This document shows, piece by piece, positions 11,573 through 21,321 of a stretch of 64,000 nt of DNA. The notes under the pieces are model-generated. The model saw only the letters and a program-made list of their open reading frames with translations. It had not been told where the DNA came from and made no database searches. The position numbers and the translations under genes are program-made. The DNA is taken from the NCBI RefSeq assembly GCF_013415485.1, contig NZ_JACBXS010000002.1:109643-173642 (forward strand), read 5' to 3'. Position 1 is the stretch's first letter. Each line of letters starts with the position of its first letter. The DNA is from Rhabdonatronobacter sediminivivens. Its GTDB lineage: Bacteria > Pseudomonadota > Alphaproteobacteria > Rhodobacterales > Rhodobacteraceae.

Positions 11573-11603
11573 TCCGCCGCGTTGTCGGATGACGGAACCA
11601 AGA

Positions 11604-11630
11604 CCCCGCCCGGAAACGGGCGGGGTTTTT
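11604..11630 (+). terminator. rho-independent terminator of rpsA
   Basis: CCCCGCCCG and CGGGCGGGG form a perfect 9-bp stem around a GAAA tetraloop, followed by TTTTT. It lies 31 bases after the rpsA stop. This is the clearest intrinsic terminator in the window. Confidence 0.93.
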
Positions 11631-11637
11631 CGTTGGC

Positions 11638-12111
11638 TCAGGGGTGCAGCCGCGCCAGCAGCAAGGCCAGCGCATGGTCGCGCGCGCGGGCGCGCACCTC
11701 GGCCCGGCCCGGGGCGCCGAACTCCACCGTTTCCACCAGTGTCGGGGCGCCGCGCAGGGTGGTGGCGAAGCAGACGCGGCCTTCGGGCTTGAACTCGGAC
11801 CCGCCTGGCCCGGCGATGCCGGTGATGGCGACGCTGAGGTCGGCCTCGGACCGCGCCAGCGCGCCCTCGGCCATCTCCTGCGCCACAGCTTCGGACACGG
11901 CGCCATGGGTGGCCAGCGTCACCGCGCGCACCCCCAGCATCTGTTCCTTGGCGGCGTTGGAATAGGTGACAAAGCCCCGCTCCACCACGGCCGAGGATCC
12001 GGCGATATCGGTCAGCGCGGCGGCCACCATCCCCCCGGTGCAGCTTTCGGCCGGGGCGATCATCAGGCCGCGTTCGCGTGCAGCCTCAAGCACTTGCGCG
12101 GCAAGGCTCAT
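11638..12111 (-). CDS. pncC: CinA-family nicotinamide-nucleotide amidohydrolase
   Basis: A 157-residue stand-alone CinA C-terminal (PncC) domain that hydrolyses nicotinamide mononucleotide to nicotinate mononucleotide in pyridine nucleotide recycling. The signature APAESCTGGMVAAALT near residue 19 holds the catalytic serine. VTYSNAAKEQMLGV and AITGIAGPGG also match the family. The N-terminal molybdopterin-binding half of full CinA is absent, which is common. Its ATG overlaps the pgpA stop (ATGA), placing it last in ispDF-pgpA-pncC. Confidence 0.92.
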   Translation of the reverse strand: MSLAAQVLEAARERGLMIAPAESCTGGMVAAALTDIAGSSAVVERGFVTYSNAAKEQMLGVRAVTLATHGAVSEAVAQEMAEGALARSEADLSVAITGIAGPGGSEFKPEGRVCFATTLRGAPTLVETVEFGAPGRAEVRARARDHALALLLARLHP

Positions 12112-12605
12112 CCCATCAGCACCCCATGGGCCAGGGCGGCTGCGGCCACCACCACCAGCGCGGCGAACACCCCCGCGATCAGGTCATCCAGCATCACGCC
12201 CAATGGCGTGTGCAGCCGGTCCGCCCAGCCCACCGGCCCCAGTTTGGTGATGTCAAAGAAGCGAAAGGCCAGGAACGCCACCACCCAGCCGGGCCAGAGC
12301 GCCGTGATCGCCACCCCCTGCATCATCGCCCCCAGCGACACCGGCCAGAGCGCCAGCCACATGCCCGCAACCTCGTCGATGACGATCTCGGACGGGTCCG
12401 GATCCTCCAGTCCCCGGGTTTCGATCACCGTCACCCACCACCCCAGCGCCGAGACCGCCACCGTCGCCGCCGCCAGCAGCCAGAACCCGCCCAGCACATG
12501 CAGCGCCCAGGCCACCGGCAGCGCGGCCAGCGTGCCCCAGGTGCCCGGGGCAGGGCGCAAGAGCCCGGCGCCAAAGAAGGTGGCCAGCAGGCGCGACCAG
12601 CTCAT
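12108..12605 (-). CDS. pgpA: phosphatidylglycerophosphatase A
   Basis: A 165-residue inner-membrane protein with several hydrophobic helices. It dephosphorylates phosphatidylglycerol phosphate to phosphatidylglycerol. PgpA motifs are seen: [15 protein letters not shown] near residue 17, [13 protein letters not shown] near 93 and [12 protein letters not shown] near 132. The ATG at 12605 overlaps the ispDF stop in an ATGA, and the next gene overlaps in the same way, indicating one translationally coupled operon. The longer open frame upstream is only the shadow of ispDF. Confidence 0.93.
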   Translation of the reverse strand: MSWSRLLATFFGAGLLRPAPGTWGTLAALPVAWALHVLGGFWLLAAATVAVSALGWWVTVIETRGLEDPDPSEIVIDEVAGMWLALWPVSLGAMMQGVAITALWPGWVVAFLAFRFFDITKLGPVGWADRLHTPLGVMLDDLIAGVFAALVVVAAAALAHGVLMG

Positions 12606-13756
12606 GCCCGCACCAGCGTGGCGGTGGCAAGTGCTGCGATGCCTTCCTCGCGCCCCGTGAAGCCCAGTCGCTCCGAGGTGGTGGCCTTGACGCTGACGCG
12701 GGCGACCTCCAGCCCCATGATCTGCGCCAATGCCGCGCGCATGGCCGGGGCGTGGGGGCCGATCTTTGGCCGCTCGCAGATCAGCGTCACATCGGCATGG
12801 GTCAGCGTGAAGCCTTGATCGCGCGCCAGATCGGCGGCATGGCGCAGAAAGATATGGCTGGCCGCGCCCTTCCATTGCGGGTCCGAGGGCGGGAAATGCT
12901 GGCCGATATCGCCCATGGCCAGCGCGCCATATATGGCATCGGTCAGCGCGTGCATGCCGACATCGGCATCGGAATGGCCCTGCAGCCCGCGGGTGTGGGG
13001 CACCAGAACGCCGCACAGCCAGCAGCCCTCGCCCTCGCCAAAGCGGTGCACGTCATAGCCATTGCCGGTGCGGATATCCATGGGCCTGTCCTTGTCCCTG
13101 TTGCGCAAGAGCGCCTCGGCGCGGGCGAAATCGCCGGCCCAGGTCAGCTTGATATTGTCGTCTTCGCCTTCGACAATGGCAACGTCAAGCCCGGCGGCGC
13201 GCGCGATCTCAACATCATCGGCGGCTTCGGTGCCGTGGCTGCGATGGGCGGCCAGAATGGCGTCAAAGCGGAACCCCTGCGGCGTCTGGGCACGAAACAG
13301 GCCGGTCCGGTCGGCGGTGCCGCGCACCCGCCCGGCCTCGCCGCGCCAGAGCGCATCGGTCACCGCCAGCGCCGGTGCGGCGCCGGGGCTATGTTCCAGC
13401 GCGGCCAGCACCCGCGCGACCAGCGCGACGCTGACCAGAGGGCGCGCCCCGTCATGGATCAGCACCCGCGCGGGCGGGTCCTGGGCCAGAGCTTCCAGCG
13501 CGTTGCGCACCGATTGCGCGCGGCTCGCGCCCCCCGGCACCAGCGTCAGGTCGGCAATGTGCAGCGCCCGGGCGCGGGGCATGTCATCAGGATGGACCAC
13601 CAGCACGCAACGCCCCGGCGCTGCGGCGCGGAGGGCCTGGAGCGTGCGCACCAGCACCGGCTGGCCAGCCAGATCCCGCCATTGCTTCGGCAGGCCACCG
13701 CCCGCGCGGGTGCCACGCCCGGCGGCGACAATGATTATGGCGGTGGTATCTGACAT
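12602..13756 (-). CDS. ispDF: bifunctional IspD/IspF isoprenoid enzyme
   Basis: A 384-residue fusion for the MEP isoprenoid pathway. The first part (about 1-225) is 2-C-methyl-D-erythritol 4-phosphate cytidylyltransferase, with the nucleotide loop [20 protein letters not shown]. The second part (about 229-384) is the 2,4-cyclodiphosphate synthase, starting [13 protein letters not shown] with the zinc Asp-x-His, then [11 protein letters not shown]. This fusion is usual in alphaproteobacteria. The ATG at 13756 has AAGGA six bases upstream and directly precedes the cytidylyltransferase fold; an upstream ATG at 13813 would add 19 unlikely residues. Confidence 0.96.
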   Translation of the reverse strand: MSDTTAIIIVAAGRGTRAGGGLPKQWRDLAGQPVLVRTLQALRAAAPGRCVLVVHPDDMPRARALHIADLTLVPGGASRAQSVRNALEALAQDPPARVLIHDGARPLVSVALVARVLAALEHSPGAAPALAVTDALWRGEAGRVRGTADRTGLFRAQTPQGFRFDAILAAHRSHGTEAADDVEIARAAGLDVAIVEGEDDNIKLTWAGDFARAEALLRNRDKDRPMDIRTGNGYDVHRFGEGEGCWLCGVLVPHTRGLQGHSDADVGMHALTDAIYGALAMGDIGQHFPPSDPQWKGAASHIFLRHAADLARDQGFTLTHADVTLICERPKIGPHAPAMRAALAQIMGLEVARVSVKATTSERLGFTGREEGIAALATATLVRA

Positions 13757-13890
13757 GAGTCCTTCGCAGTTAGTGACGAATTGTCTATAGGGCCAGACAG
13801 GGGGTGCTGACAACTCGCGCGATTGCCGGGGATGAATGCCTAATTTTTAGCCTTATGATGAATAATGCGCCACAAGACTGCTGACCTTAT

Positions 13891-13919
13891 TTGCAGCTTG
13901 CCCGCAGGGTGCTTAGATA
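13891..13919 (+). promoter_or_regulatory. candidate promoter of the dusB-ntr operon
   Basis: TTGCAG (13891-13896), a 17-base gap and TAGATA (13914-13919) form a reasonable sigma-70 type promoter in the AT-richer gap between ispDF and dusB. Transcription would begin near 13926, before the TTG start chosen for dusB. It is the best promoter-like string in that gap but is unproven. Confidence 0.45.
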
Positions 13920-13965
13920 CAGTCAGAAATGCCCACCAAAGATAGCCGCAGGACAGGTGACACAG

Positions 13966-14982
13966 TTGCAGACCCTCACATTGACCGCCGCCAATTGCCC
14001 CGACAGGGTCGCCCGGATTACCCCTCCGGTGGTGCTGGCGCCCATGGCGGGGATCACCGACCTGCCGTTTCGCCGGGTGGTCGCGCGGTTTGGTGCGGGG
14101 CTCGTGGTGTCGGAAATGGTGGCCAGCCAGGAAATGGCACAGGAGAAGCCCTCGGTCCGGGCGCGCGCCCGGGCGGAGCTGGGCCTGGGGGACGCGCGCA
14201 CCGCCGTGCAGCTGGCGGGCCGCGAGGCCTACTGGATGGCCGAGGCCGCCCGCATCGCCGCCGATGGCGGGGCCGAGATCATCGACATCAACATGGGCTG
14301 TCCGGCGAAAAAGGTCGTGGGCGGGGCCTCGGGCTCGGCCCTGATGCGCGAGCCGGACCACGCGCTGCGGCTGATCGAGGCCGTGGTGGGCGCGGTGGAT
14401 GTGCCGGTGACGCTGAAAACCCGGCTGGGCTGGGATGATGCCTGCCGGAACGCCCCCGATCTGGCGCGCAGGGCCGTGGGCGCCGGGGTGGCCATGGTCA
14501 CCATCCACGGCCGCACCCGCTGCCAGTTCTACAAGGGCGCTGCGGATTGGGCGGCCATTGCCGACGTGGTGCACGCCGTTCCGGTGCCGGTGCTGGCAAA
14601 TGGCGATATCCGGTCGGCGGCGGATGCGCGGGCGGCGCTGCTGGCCTCGGGGGCGGCGGGGGTGATGATCGGGCGCGGCGCGCAGGGGCGGCCCTGGCTG
14701 CCCGCGCAGGTGGCCGCGGCGCTGCAGGGTCTGCCCTTGCCCAGGGCGCCCGAAGGCGCTGCGCTGGTGGATCTGGTTGCCGCGCATTATCAGGACATGC
14801 TGGGGTTTTATGGCCGGGACCTGGGCCTGCGCGTGGCGCGCAAGCATCTGGGCTGGTACGCCGATGCCGCAGGGGGCACGCCCGCACTGCGGCGCGCGCT
14901 GCAGACCGCCACCGACCCGGCACAGGTGCTGCGCCTGCTGCCGGATGCGCTGTCCCCTGAACCCACGGTGGTGGCCGCATGA
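13966..14982 (+). CDS. dusB: tRNA-dihydrouridine synthase (NifR3/DusB family)
   Basis: A flavoenzyme of 338 residues reducing uridine to dihydrouridine in the tRNA D-loop. It carries VVLAPMAGITDLPFRR, the catalytic-cysteine motif NMGCPAKKVVGGASGSALM near residue 108, and the GDI/GRGAQGRPW FMN region. The frame is open from 13891, but that codon lies in the likely -35. The TTG at 13966, five bases after AGGTGA, fits better and gives a family-like length. The gene is the classic nifR3 that opens the Rhodobacter ntr operon. Its stop overlaps ntrB in an ATGA. Confidence 0.93.
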   Translation: MQTLTLTAANCPDRVARITPPVVLAPMAGITDLPFRRVVARFGAGLVVSEMVASQEMAQEKPSVRARARAELGLGDARTAVQLAGREAYWMAEAARIAADGGAEIIDINMGCPAKKVVGGASGSALMREPDHALRLIEAVVGAVDVPVTLKTRLGWDDACRNAPDLARRAVGAGVAMVTIHGRTRCQFYKGAADWAAIADVVHAVPVPVLANGDIRSAADARAALLASGAAGVMIGRGAQGRPWLPAQVAAALQGLPLPRAPEGAALVDLVAAHYQDMLGFYGRDLGLRVARKHLGWYADAAGGTPALRRALQTATDPAQVLRLLPDALSPEPTVVAA

Positions 14983-16097
14983 ACACGCCCGCCACAGGGG
15001 TCATCTGGTCTGCGCTGCCCGTGCCCGCGATGCTGATCGGTCTGGATGCGGCCGGCGAGGCCGAGCTGATCCTCGATTGCAATCCGACCTGCGAGCAGTT
15101 CCTCTCGGCCTCGGCCCGGTCGCTTCGGGGCAAGGCCCTGTTCGAGCGGATCATGATCGACGCCCCCATGGAAGAGGCGCTGACCCGCACCCGGCGCAAC
15201 CGGTCGGCGCTGTTCATCAATGATGTGGAGGTCGGCACCGGCAGCCGCGCGCCGGTGACCTGCAATCTGCAGCTTGCCCCCCTGGGTGACACACCGGAAA
15301 TCGTGCTGATGCTGATGTCCCCGCGCGAAATCGCCGGGCGGCTGAACCAGGCCGGGGCGGCCAAGGCGGCGGTAAAATCGGCCTCGGGGATGGCGGCGAT
15401 GCTGGCCCATGAGATCAAGAACCCCCTGGCGGGGATCAGCGGCGCGGCGCAGCTTCTGTCCATGAACCTGCGCAACGGTGATCTGGAACTGACGGATCTG
15501 ATCGTCGAGGAAACCCGCCGCATCCTGTCGCTGTTGCAGCAGTTCGAGGAATTCGGCGATCAGCGCCCGCCCAAGCGCCGGGCGGTGAATATCCATGACG
15601 TACTGGAACGTGCGCGCCGGTCAGCCCGGTTGGGCTTTGCCGCGCATATGTCGGTAACCGAAGCCTACGACCCGTCACTGCCCGCCGTATGGGGGGATCC
15701 GGACCAGTTGTTGCAGGTGTTCCTCAACCTGCTGCGCAACGCCGCCGAGGCCCAGCCCGATGGCGGCACCATCCGGCTGCGGAGCTATTTCGAGCATTCC
15801 CTGCGGGTGCGCGGGCAGGACGGGCAGGACCGCGCGCTGCCGCTGCATGTGGATATCATCGATGACGGCCCAGGGCTGCCGCCCGAGATTGCCGCGGATG
15901 TGTTCGACCCCTTTGTCTCGGGCCGTGAGAACGGCACCGGCCTGGGGTTGGCACTGGTATCGAAGATCATTGCCGACCATGGCGGCTGGATCGCCGTTGA
16001 CAGCGCGCCGGGCCGCACGGTGTTCCGGGTGTCGCTGCCGCTGGCCCCGCGCGATGAGGGTGCCGGTTCCGGCGGCGACGCGGATAGCAAGGAGTAA
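14979..16097 (+). CDS. ntrB: nitrogen regulation sensor kinase/phosphatase NtrB
   Basis: A soluble two-component histidine kinase of 372 residues. It has an N-terminal PAS-like sensor (to about 120), a dimerisation/phosphoacceptor helix with MLAHEIKNPLAG (His144), and a GHKL ATPase domain with LNLLRNAAEA (N box), DDGPGLP (G1) and GTGLGLALVSKI (G2). It phosphorylates or dephosphorylates NtrC under control of the PII signal protein. It overlaps dusB by four bases and ends three bases before ntrC, so the three are co-translated. Confidence 0.95.
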   Translation: MNTPATGVIWSALPVPAMLIGLDAAGEAELILDCNPTCEQFLSASARSLRGKALFERIMIDAPMEEALTRTRRNRSALFINDVEVGTGSRAPVTCNLQLAPLGDTPEIVLMLMSPREIAGRLNQAGAAKAAVKSASGMAAMLAHEIKNPLAGISGAAQLLSMNLRNGDLELTDLIVEETRRILSLLQQFEEFGDQRPPKRRAVNIHDVLERARRSARLGFAAHMSVTEAYDPSLPAVWGDPDQLLQVFLNLLRNAAEAQPDGGTIRLRSYFEHSLRVRGQDGQDRALPLHVDIIDDGPGLPPEIAADVFDPFVSGRENGTGLGLALVSKIIADHGGWIAVDSAPGRTVFRVSLPLAPRDEGAGSGGDADSKE

Positions 16098-16100
16098 CCG

Positions 16101-17486
16101 ATGGACGGAACAGTTCTGGTAGCCGATGACGACCGCACGATCCGCACCGTGCTGACGCAGGCGCTGACGCGCGCAGGCTGCAAGGTCCATGCGACCTCCA
16201 GCCTGACCACGCTGATGCGCTGGGTCGAGGAAGGGCGCGGCGATCTGGTCATCACCGATGTGATGATGCCTGATGGCAACGGGATCGAGATGATCCCAAA
16301 GATCAGCAAGGAGCGCCCCGGCCTGCCGGTGATCGTCATTTCCGCGCAGAACACCATCATGACCGCCATCCAGGCGACCGAGGCCGATGCCTGGGATTAC
16401 CTGCCCAAGCCCTTTGATCTGCCGGACCTGATGAAACGCGCCGGCCGCGCGATGCAAAGCCGCCGTCCCGCGCCCCGTGCGCCCGCGCCCGGACCCTCTC
16501 CGCGGGGCGATACCATCGACACGGACCTGCCGCTGGTCGGGCGCACCCCGGCGATGCAGACGCTTTATCGGTTGATCGCACGGGTGATGAATTCGGACAT
16601 GCCGGTGCTGATCTCGGGCGAATCCGGGACCGGCAAATCGCTGATCGCACGGACCCTGCATGACCTGTCGGACCGGCGCGCCTTGCCCTTTGTGGTGGCC
16701 ACGTCCGAGGACCTGAATTCGGCCGATCATGCGTCCGGGGTGCTGGCGCGGGCCCGTGGCGGGACACTGGTGTTCGACGAACTGGGCGATTACGATGCCG
16801 ACACCCAGACGCGGGTGGTGCGTTTGCTGGACACGCTTTCGTCAGACAGCGGGCCGCGCGTGCTGGCCACATCGCAGGCGGATCTGTCCACGCTGCTGGC
16901 CAATGGTGCCCTGCGCGAGGACCTGTATTACCGCATCAGCGGCGTGACCATCGCCGTGCCCGCGCTGCGCGAACGCATCGACGACCTGCCGCTTCTGGCC
17001 GATCACTTCCTGGCCCGTGCCGCCAGCAGCGGCGGTGCGCCGGGGCGGGCCCTGTCCGAGGACGCGCTGGAACTGGTGCGCGCCTATTCCTGGCCGGGCA
17101 ATCTGCGACAACTGGAAAACGCCATGCGCCGGCTGGTGCTGACCGGGCAGGAACCCGTGATCTCGCGCGCCGAGATGGAGCAGGTGCTGCGCAACCAGCC
17201 TGCCATGGAACCCCTGCGCCCCGGCGGCGGGGGTGAGAAGCTGTCGGAATCGGTCGCGGCCCATCTGCGCCGGTATTTCGACCTGCATGGGGGCGAATTG
17301 CCGCCCGCGGGCCTTTATGCCCGTATCCTGCGTGAGGTCGAAGGCCCGCTGATCGAGATCGCGCTGGATGCCACGGCGGGAAATCAGGCGCGCTGTGCCG
17401 ATTTGCTGGGAATCAACCGCAATACCCTGCGCAAGAAGATCCTGGATCTGGATATTCGCGTGACACGGCGCCGCAAATTGATGTAA
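16101..17486 (+). CDS. ntrC: nitrogen response regulator NtrC, lacking the GAFTGA motif
   Basis: A 461-residue response regulator with receiver domain (phospho-Asp53 in [11 protein letters not shown]; Lys in LPKPFD), AAA+ domain (Walker A GESGTGKS about 173-180, Walker [10 protein letters not shown]) and a C-terminal Fis-type helix-turn-helix ([19 protein letters not shown]). The stretch between the Walker motifs is shortened ([17 protein letters not shown]) and has no GAFTGA, the loop that contacts sigma-54. Rhodobacter capsulatus NtrC is known for the same absence and activates sigma-70 polymerase. This protein probably does likewise (inference). Confidence 0.95.
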   Translation: MDGTVLVADDDRTIRTVLTQALTRAGCKVHATSSLTTLMRWVEEGRGDLVITDVMMPDGNGIEMIPKISKERPGLPVIVISAQNTIMTAIQATEADAWDYLPKPFDLPDLMKRAGRAMQSRRPAPRAPAPGPSPRGDTIDTDLPLVGRTPAMQTLYRLIARVMNSDMPVLISGESGTGKSLIARTLHDLSDRRALPFVVATSEDLNSADHASGVLARARGGTLVFDELGDYDADTQTRVVRLLDTLSSDSGPRVLATSQADLSTLLANGALREDLYYRISGVTIAVPALRERIDDLPLLADHFLARAASSGGAPGRALSEDALELVRAYSWPGNLRQLENAMRRLVLTGQEPVISRAEMEQVLRNQPAMEPLRPGGGGEKLSESVAAHLRRYFDLHGGELPPAGLYARILREVEGPLIEIALDATAGNQARCADLLGINRNTLRKKILDLDIRVTRRRKLM

Positions 17487-17612
17487 AACCGCAACACAAG
17501 GCGTGGCGCAGTGGCACCGGAGATTCAGTCCCGGACCCGGAAAAGACCACGCGACAGGTGGTAAGTCTGGCGCGGCCCCGATGGGTGCAGGCGCTGCAAG
17601 CGGGGGCAGGCG

Positions 17613-19880
17613 GTGGTCGCGGTCGCGCAACGCAGGATGTGGGAACGGGCTGTGGCTTTGCGCCATCGGCGCCGCTTCATGACAGGTGTGACCATTGTGC
17701 TGGTGTCTCTGGCGCCGGTGCTGGTGCTGCTGACCCTGCTGGCGCTGGGCCCGATGAGCGAGATGACCACCTCGCCGCTGTTGCGGCTGATCCTGCTGGC
17801 GGATCTGGTCTATATCCTGATCGTGGCAACACTTGTGGCGGCCCGGGTGGCGCGGATCATCGCCGATCGGCGGTCGAAATCCGCCGGCTCGCGGCTGCAC
17901 CTGCGGCTTTCGGGGTTGTTTGCGGCCATGGCGCTGGTGCCCACGATCTCGGTCGCGGTCTTTGCCAGCGTGACCATCAACGTGGGGCTGGAGGGCTGGT
18001 TTTCCGACCGGGTCCGACAGGTTGTGGGCAATTCGCTGGCCGCTGCCGAAGCCTATCAGGCCGAACAGGAAAGCGACCTGATCGAAGATACCACGGCGCT
18101 GGCTGCCTATATCAACCGCGCGCAGCGGGCGTTTCTGGTCATGGATGACGGGCAGTTGCGCCAATTGCTGGCCCAGGGGCAGTTGCAGGTCCAGCGCGGG
18201 CTGCGGGTGGCCTTTGTCATCGACAGCGCGGGCGAGATCCGCGCGCGCGGTGACCGGTCCTTCCTGTTCGACTACACCCCCCCCGCGCCCGAGGATTTCG
18301 AGGCCGCGCATCGCGGCGTGGTGGTGTTCCGTGACTGGCCCAACAGCGAATTCCGCGCGCTGGTGCATCTGGACACGCTGGTGGATCGCTACCTCTATAT
18401 CTCGCGCGAGGTGGATGGCGATATCCTCAGCCTGCTGGACGAAACCCGTGAGACGGTGCGCCTCTATCAGCAGCTTGAGCGCGAACGCGGGCGGCTGCTG
18501 TTCGAATTTGGCCTGCTGTATCTGGGCTTTGCGCTGATCCTGATCCTGGCCGCCGTCTGGCTGGGCTTGTGGTTTGCCGAACGCCTGGCCCGCCCCGTGG
18601 GGCGCCTTGCGGCGGCGGCCGAGGCCGTGGGCCGGGGCAATCTGGACATCCAGGTCCATGAGCAGCGCGAGGATGACGAGATCGCCACCATGGGGCGGGT
18701 GTTCAACCAGATGACCCGCCAGCTGAAGGGCCAGCGCGACGCATTGCTGGAAAACACCCGCCAGATCGAGGCCCGTCGGCGGCTCTTTGATTCGGTGCTG
18801 GGTTCGGTGACCGCCGGGGTGATGGGGCTGGACAGTGAAGGGCGCGTGGCCTTCATCAACCGCGCGGCGGAACGGCTGCTGGTCTGTGACGGCACGGCGG
18901 TCCTGTCCATGCCGCTGGCCCAGGCCGTGCCGGAGTTCGAGCCCCTGTTCACCCGGCTGCGTGAAGGCCCCGCCCCCCAGGGCCGCGTGCAGGAGGAGCT
19001 GCGCCTGTCCCGCGGCGGGCGACTGGAAACGCTGCTGGTGCGCATTGCCGTGCGCGAAGGGCTTGATGCGCATCCGGACGGTTATGTGATCGCCTTTGAC
19101 GATGTGACCGATCTGGTCAGCGCCCAGCGGATGGCCGCCTGGGGCGATGTGGCGCGCCGCATTGCCCATGAGATCAAGAACCCCCTGACACCCATCCAGC
19201 TGTCCGCGGAACGCATTGCGCGCAAGTTCCGTCGCAAGCTGGACGATGATGACGCCGGATCGCTGGAGCAGCTGACCGGGGTGATCGTGCGCCAGACCGG
19301 GGATCTGCGGCGGATCGTGGATGAATTCTCGCGCTTTGCGCGGATGCCGGAACCTGACCGGCGCCCCCATGACCTGGTGGCCATCCTGCGCGATGCCGCG
19401 TTTCTGCAAGAAAATGCCCGCCCGGATATCGATTTCGCGGTGACGCTTCCCGCCGATCCGATCGTGCTGGAGGTGGACGCGACCATGCTCTCTCAGGCCT
19501 TCACAAACGTCATCAAGAACGCATCGGAGGCCATTGATACACTGGTTGAAAATGGCGCACCAGAGGGCTACGCCCCACAGATCCGCATCGCCCTGGAGGA
19601 TCAGCCGGATGGCATCCGCGTTACCGTGGCCGAGAACGGTATCGGCCTGCCCGAAGACCGCGCGCGGCTGTTCGAACCCTATGTGACCACGCGCGACAGC
19701 GGCACCGGGCTGGGTCTGCCCATCGTCAAGAAGATCATCGAGGAACATGGCGGCAGCTTTGCCCTGCATGACGCGCCGGTGTTCGACGGCGGCACGCATC
19801 GTGGCGCAACGGCCGAGATCATTCTGCCGCACCTGACCGGCAGCAAGACCAGATTTGAAGCAGCACGAAACGAGGTTTGA
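17613..19880 (+). CDS. ntrY: membrane sensor histidine kinase NtrY
   Basis: A 755-residue membrane kinase. Two N-terminal transmembrane segments, a third around residues 92-120 and another near 300-320 flank an extracytoplasmic region. A HAMP domain follows (ERLARPVGRLAAAAEAVGRG), then a PAS domain, the H box IAHEIKNPLTPIQ, and the ATPase with NVIKNASEA and GTGLGLPIVKKI. It pairs with NtrX. The start is a GTG at 17613, with no earlier in-frame start before a stop. The 126-bp gap after ntrC could hold a secondary promoter, but none was recognised. Confidence 0.94.
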   Translation: MVAVAQRRMWERAVALRHRRRFMTGVTIVLVSLAPVLVLLTLLALGPMSEMTTSPLLRLILLADLVYILIVATLVAARVARIIADRRSKSAGSRLHLRLSGLFAAMALVPTISVAVFASVTINVGLEGWFSDRVRQVVGNSLAAAEAYQAEQESDLIEDTTALAAYINRAQRAFLVMDDGQLRQLLAQGQLQVQRGLRVAFVIDSAGEIRARGDRSFLFDYTPPAPEDFEAAHRGVVVFRDWPNSEFRALVHLDTLVDRYLYISREVDGDILSLLDETRETVRLYQQLERERGRLLFEFGLLYLGFALILILAAVWLGLWFAERLARPVGRLAAAAEAVGRGNLDIQVHEQREDDEIATMGRVFNQMTRQLKGQRDALLENTRQIEARRRLFDSVLGSVTAGVMGLDSEGRVAFINRAAERLLVCDGTAVLSMPLAQAVPEFEPLFTRLREGPAPQGRVQEELRLSRGGRLETLLVRIAVREGLDAHPDGYVIAFDDVTDLVSAQRMAAWGDVARRIAHEIKNPLTPIQLSAERIARKFRRKLDDDDAGSLEQLTGVIVRQTGDLRRIVDEFSRFARMPEPDRRPHDLVAILRDAAFLQENARPDIDFAVTLPADPIVLEVDATMLSQAFTNVIKNASEAIDTLVENGAPEGYAPQIRIALEDQPDGIRVTVAENGIGLPEDRARLFEPYVTTRDSGTGLGLPIVKKIIEEHGGSFALHDAPVFDGGTHRGATAEIILPHLTGSKTRFEAARNEV

Positions 19881-19881
19881 T

Positions 19882-21276
19882 ATGGATGACATCCTGATTG
19901 TCGATGATGAGCGCGACATCCGCGAGTTGATCTCGGAAATCCTGATCGATGAAGGCTATGCGACGCGGCTGGCGGCCAATTCGGATGACGCCATGGCCGA
20001 GGTCAACGCCAAACCTCCGGCGCTGCTGATCCTCGATATCTGGCTGAAGGACAGCCGGATGGACGGGATCGATATCCTGATGGCGGTAAAGCGCGGCAAC
20101 CCGGATATTCCGGTGGTCATCATCTCCGGGCACGGGAACGTGGAAATCGCCGTGGCGGCGATCAAGCAGGGCGCCTATGACTTCATCGAAAAGCCGTTCA
20201 ACATTGACCAGTTGCTGGTGGTCATCAAGCGCGCGATGGAAACCTCGAAGCTGCGGCGCGAAAATCAGGAACTGCGGCGGCGCGATGTCACCAGCGCCGA
20301 GATGGTGGGCGAATCGCATGCGTTCAAGGTGCTGAAGGGGCAGCTGGACAAGGTCACGCGGTCGAACGGGCGGGTGATGCTGACCGGGCCTGCGGGCTGC
20401 GGCAAGGAAGTTGCCGCGCGCTACATCCATGCCCATTCCAACCGGGCCTCGGCGCCGTTTGTGTCCGTCAGTTCCGCCAGTATCGAGCCCGACCGCATGG
20501 AAGAGGTGCTGTTCGGCCGGGAAAGCCCGGACCGCGGGGTAGAGCCCGGGTTGCTGGAACAGGCGCATGGCGGCGTGGTCTATCTGGACGAGGTCGGCGA
20601 CATGCCCACCGGGACCCAGTCCAAGATCCTGCGCGTGCTGGTGGAACAGCAGTTCACCCGGGTTGGCGGCGCGGACAAGGTGCGGGTGGACCTGCGGGTG
20701 ATCTCGGCCACCACGCGCGATCTGCGCGCCGATATCGCCGATGGCCGCTTCCGGCAGGAACTGTATGACCGGCTGAATGTGGTGCCCATCGAAGTGCCGC
20801 CGCTGAACGAGCGGCGCGATGACATTCCCCTGCTGGCGCAGCATTTCATCGAATTGTTCCACCGCAGCCAGGGCCTGCCGCTGCGCAAGCTCTCGGACGT
20901 GGCCGAGGCGCATCTGCAGACCATGTCCTGGCCCGGGAACGTCCGCCAGTTGCGCAACATGATCGAACGCGCGCTGATCCTGGGGGACGGCAACGGCCCG
21001 ATCGACCCCGCCGATTTCCAGTCCGATTCCGCCCAGAGCGGACGCAGCGAGGGGCTGACCCTGTCCGGCACCATGGCGACCCTGCCGCTGCGCGAGGCGC
21101 GCGAGATGTTCGAGCGCGAATACCTGCTGGCCCAGATCAACCGTTTCAGCGGCAATATCAGTCGCACCGCCAGCTTTGTGGGGATGGAGCGCTCCGCGCT
21201 GCACCGCAAGCTGAAATCGCTGGGGGTGAATACCGCCAGCCTGTCCAGTGTCCGCGCGGTTCGCCAGGACGGCTAG
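19882..21276 (+). CDS. ntrX: response regulator NtrX, lacking GAFTGA
   Basis: A 464-residue NtrC-type regulator: receiver (phospho-Asp about 52 in LLILDIWLKDS, Lys in FIEKPFN), AAA+ domain and C-terminal helix-turn-helix (GNISRTASFVGMERSALHRK). Walker A is the non-standard GPAGCGKE, and the GAFTGA loop is replaced by GRESPDRGVEPG, so sigma-54 activation is doubtful. Walker B is GGVVYLDEVGD. The ATG at 19882 follows ACGAGG and lies one base after the ntrY stop, so the earlier ATG at 19855 is not favoured. In related bacteria NtrYX links nitrogen and redox control. Confidence 0.94.
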   Translation: MDDILIVDDERDIRELISEILIDEGYATRLAANSDDAMAEVNAKPPALLILDIWLKDSRMDGIDILMAVKRGNPDIPVVIISGHGNVEIAVAAIKQGAYDFIEKPFNIDQLLVVIKRAMETSKLRRENQELRRRDVTSAEMVGESHAFKVLKGQLDKVTRSNGRVMLTGPAGCGKEVAARYIHAHSNRASAPFVSVSSASIEPDRMEEVLFGRESPDRGVEPGLLEQAHGGVVYLDEVGDMPTGTQSKILRVLVEQQFTRVGGADKVRVDLRVISATTRDLRADIADGRFRQELYDRLNVVPIEVPPLNERRDDIPLLAQHFIELFHRSQGLPLRKLSDVAEAHLQTMSWPGNVRQLRNMIERALILGDGNGPIDPADFQSDSAQSGRSEGLTLSGTMATLPLREAREMFEREYLLAQINRFSGNISRTASFVGMERSALHRKLKSLGVNTASLSSVRAVRQDG

Positions 21277-21287
21277 ATCAGGGCAGG

Positions 21288-21311
21288 GCGGCCAGGCATG
21301 GGCCTGGCCGC
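21288..21311. terminator. hairpin between convergent ntrX and hydrolase genes
   Basis: GCGGCCAGGC and GCCTGGCCGC form a perfect 10-bp stem with an ATGG loop in the 45-bp convergent gap. No T-run is present on either strand. The position suggests a shared transcription end. Confidence 0.45.
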
Positions 21312-21321
21312 ATGCGCGGGC

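Noticed and set aside
13891..13965. TTG at 13891 as the start of dusB
   Set aside because: This codon lies in the likely -35 of the operon promoter and has no ribosome site. The TTG at 13966 follows AGGTGA and matches the family length.
16842..19919. A 1025-codon open frame on the minus strand opposite ntrC/ntrY
   Set aside because: It is a shadow of GC-rich third-position codons: composition is dominated by His, Gln, Gly and Arg, with no domain, while ntrC and ntrY on the plus strand carry complete motif sets.
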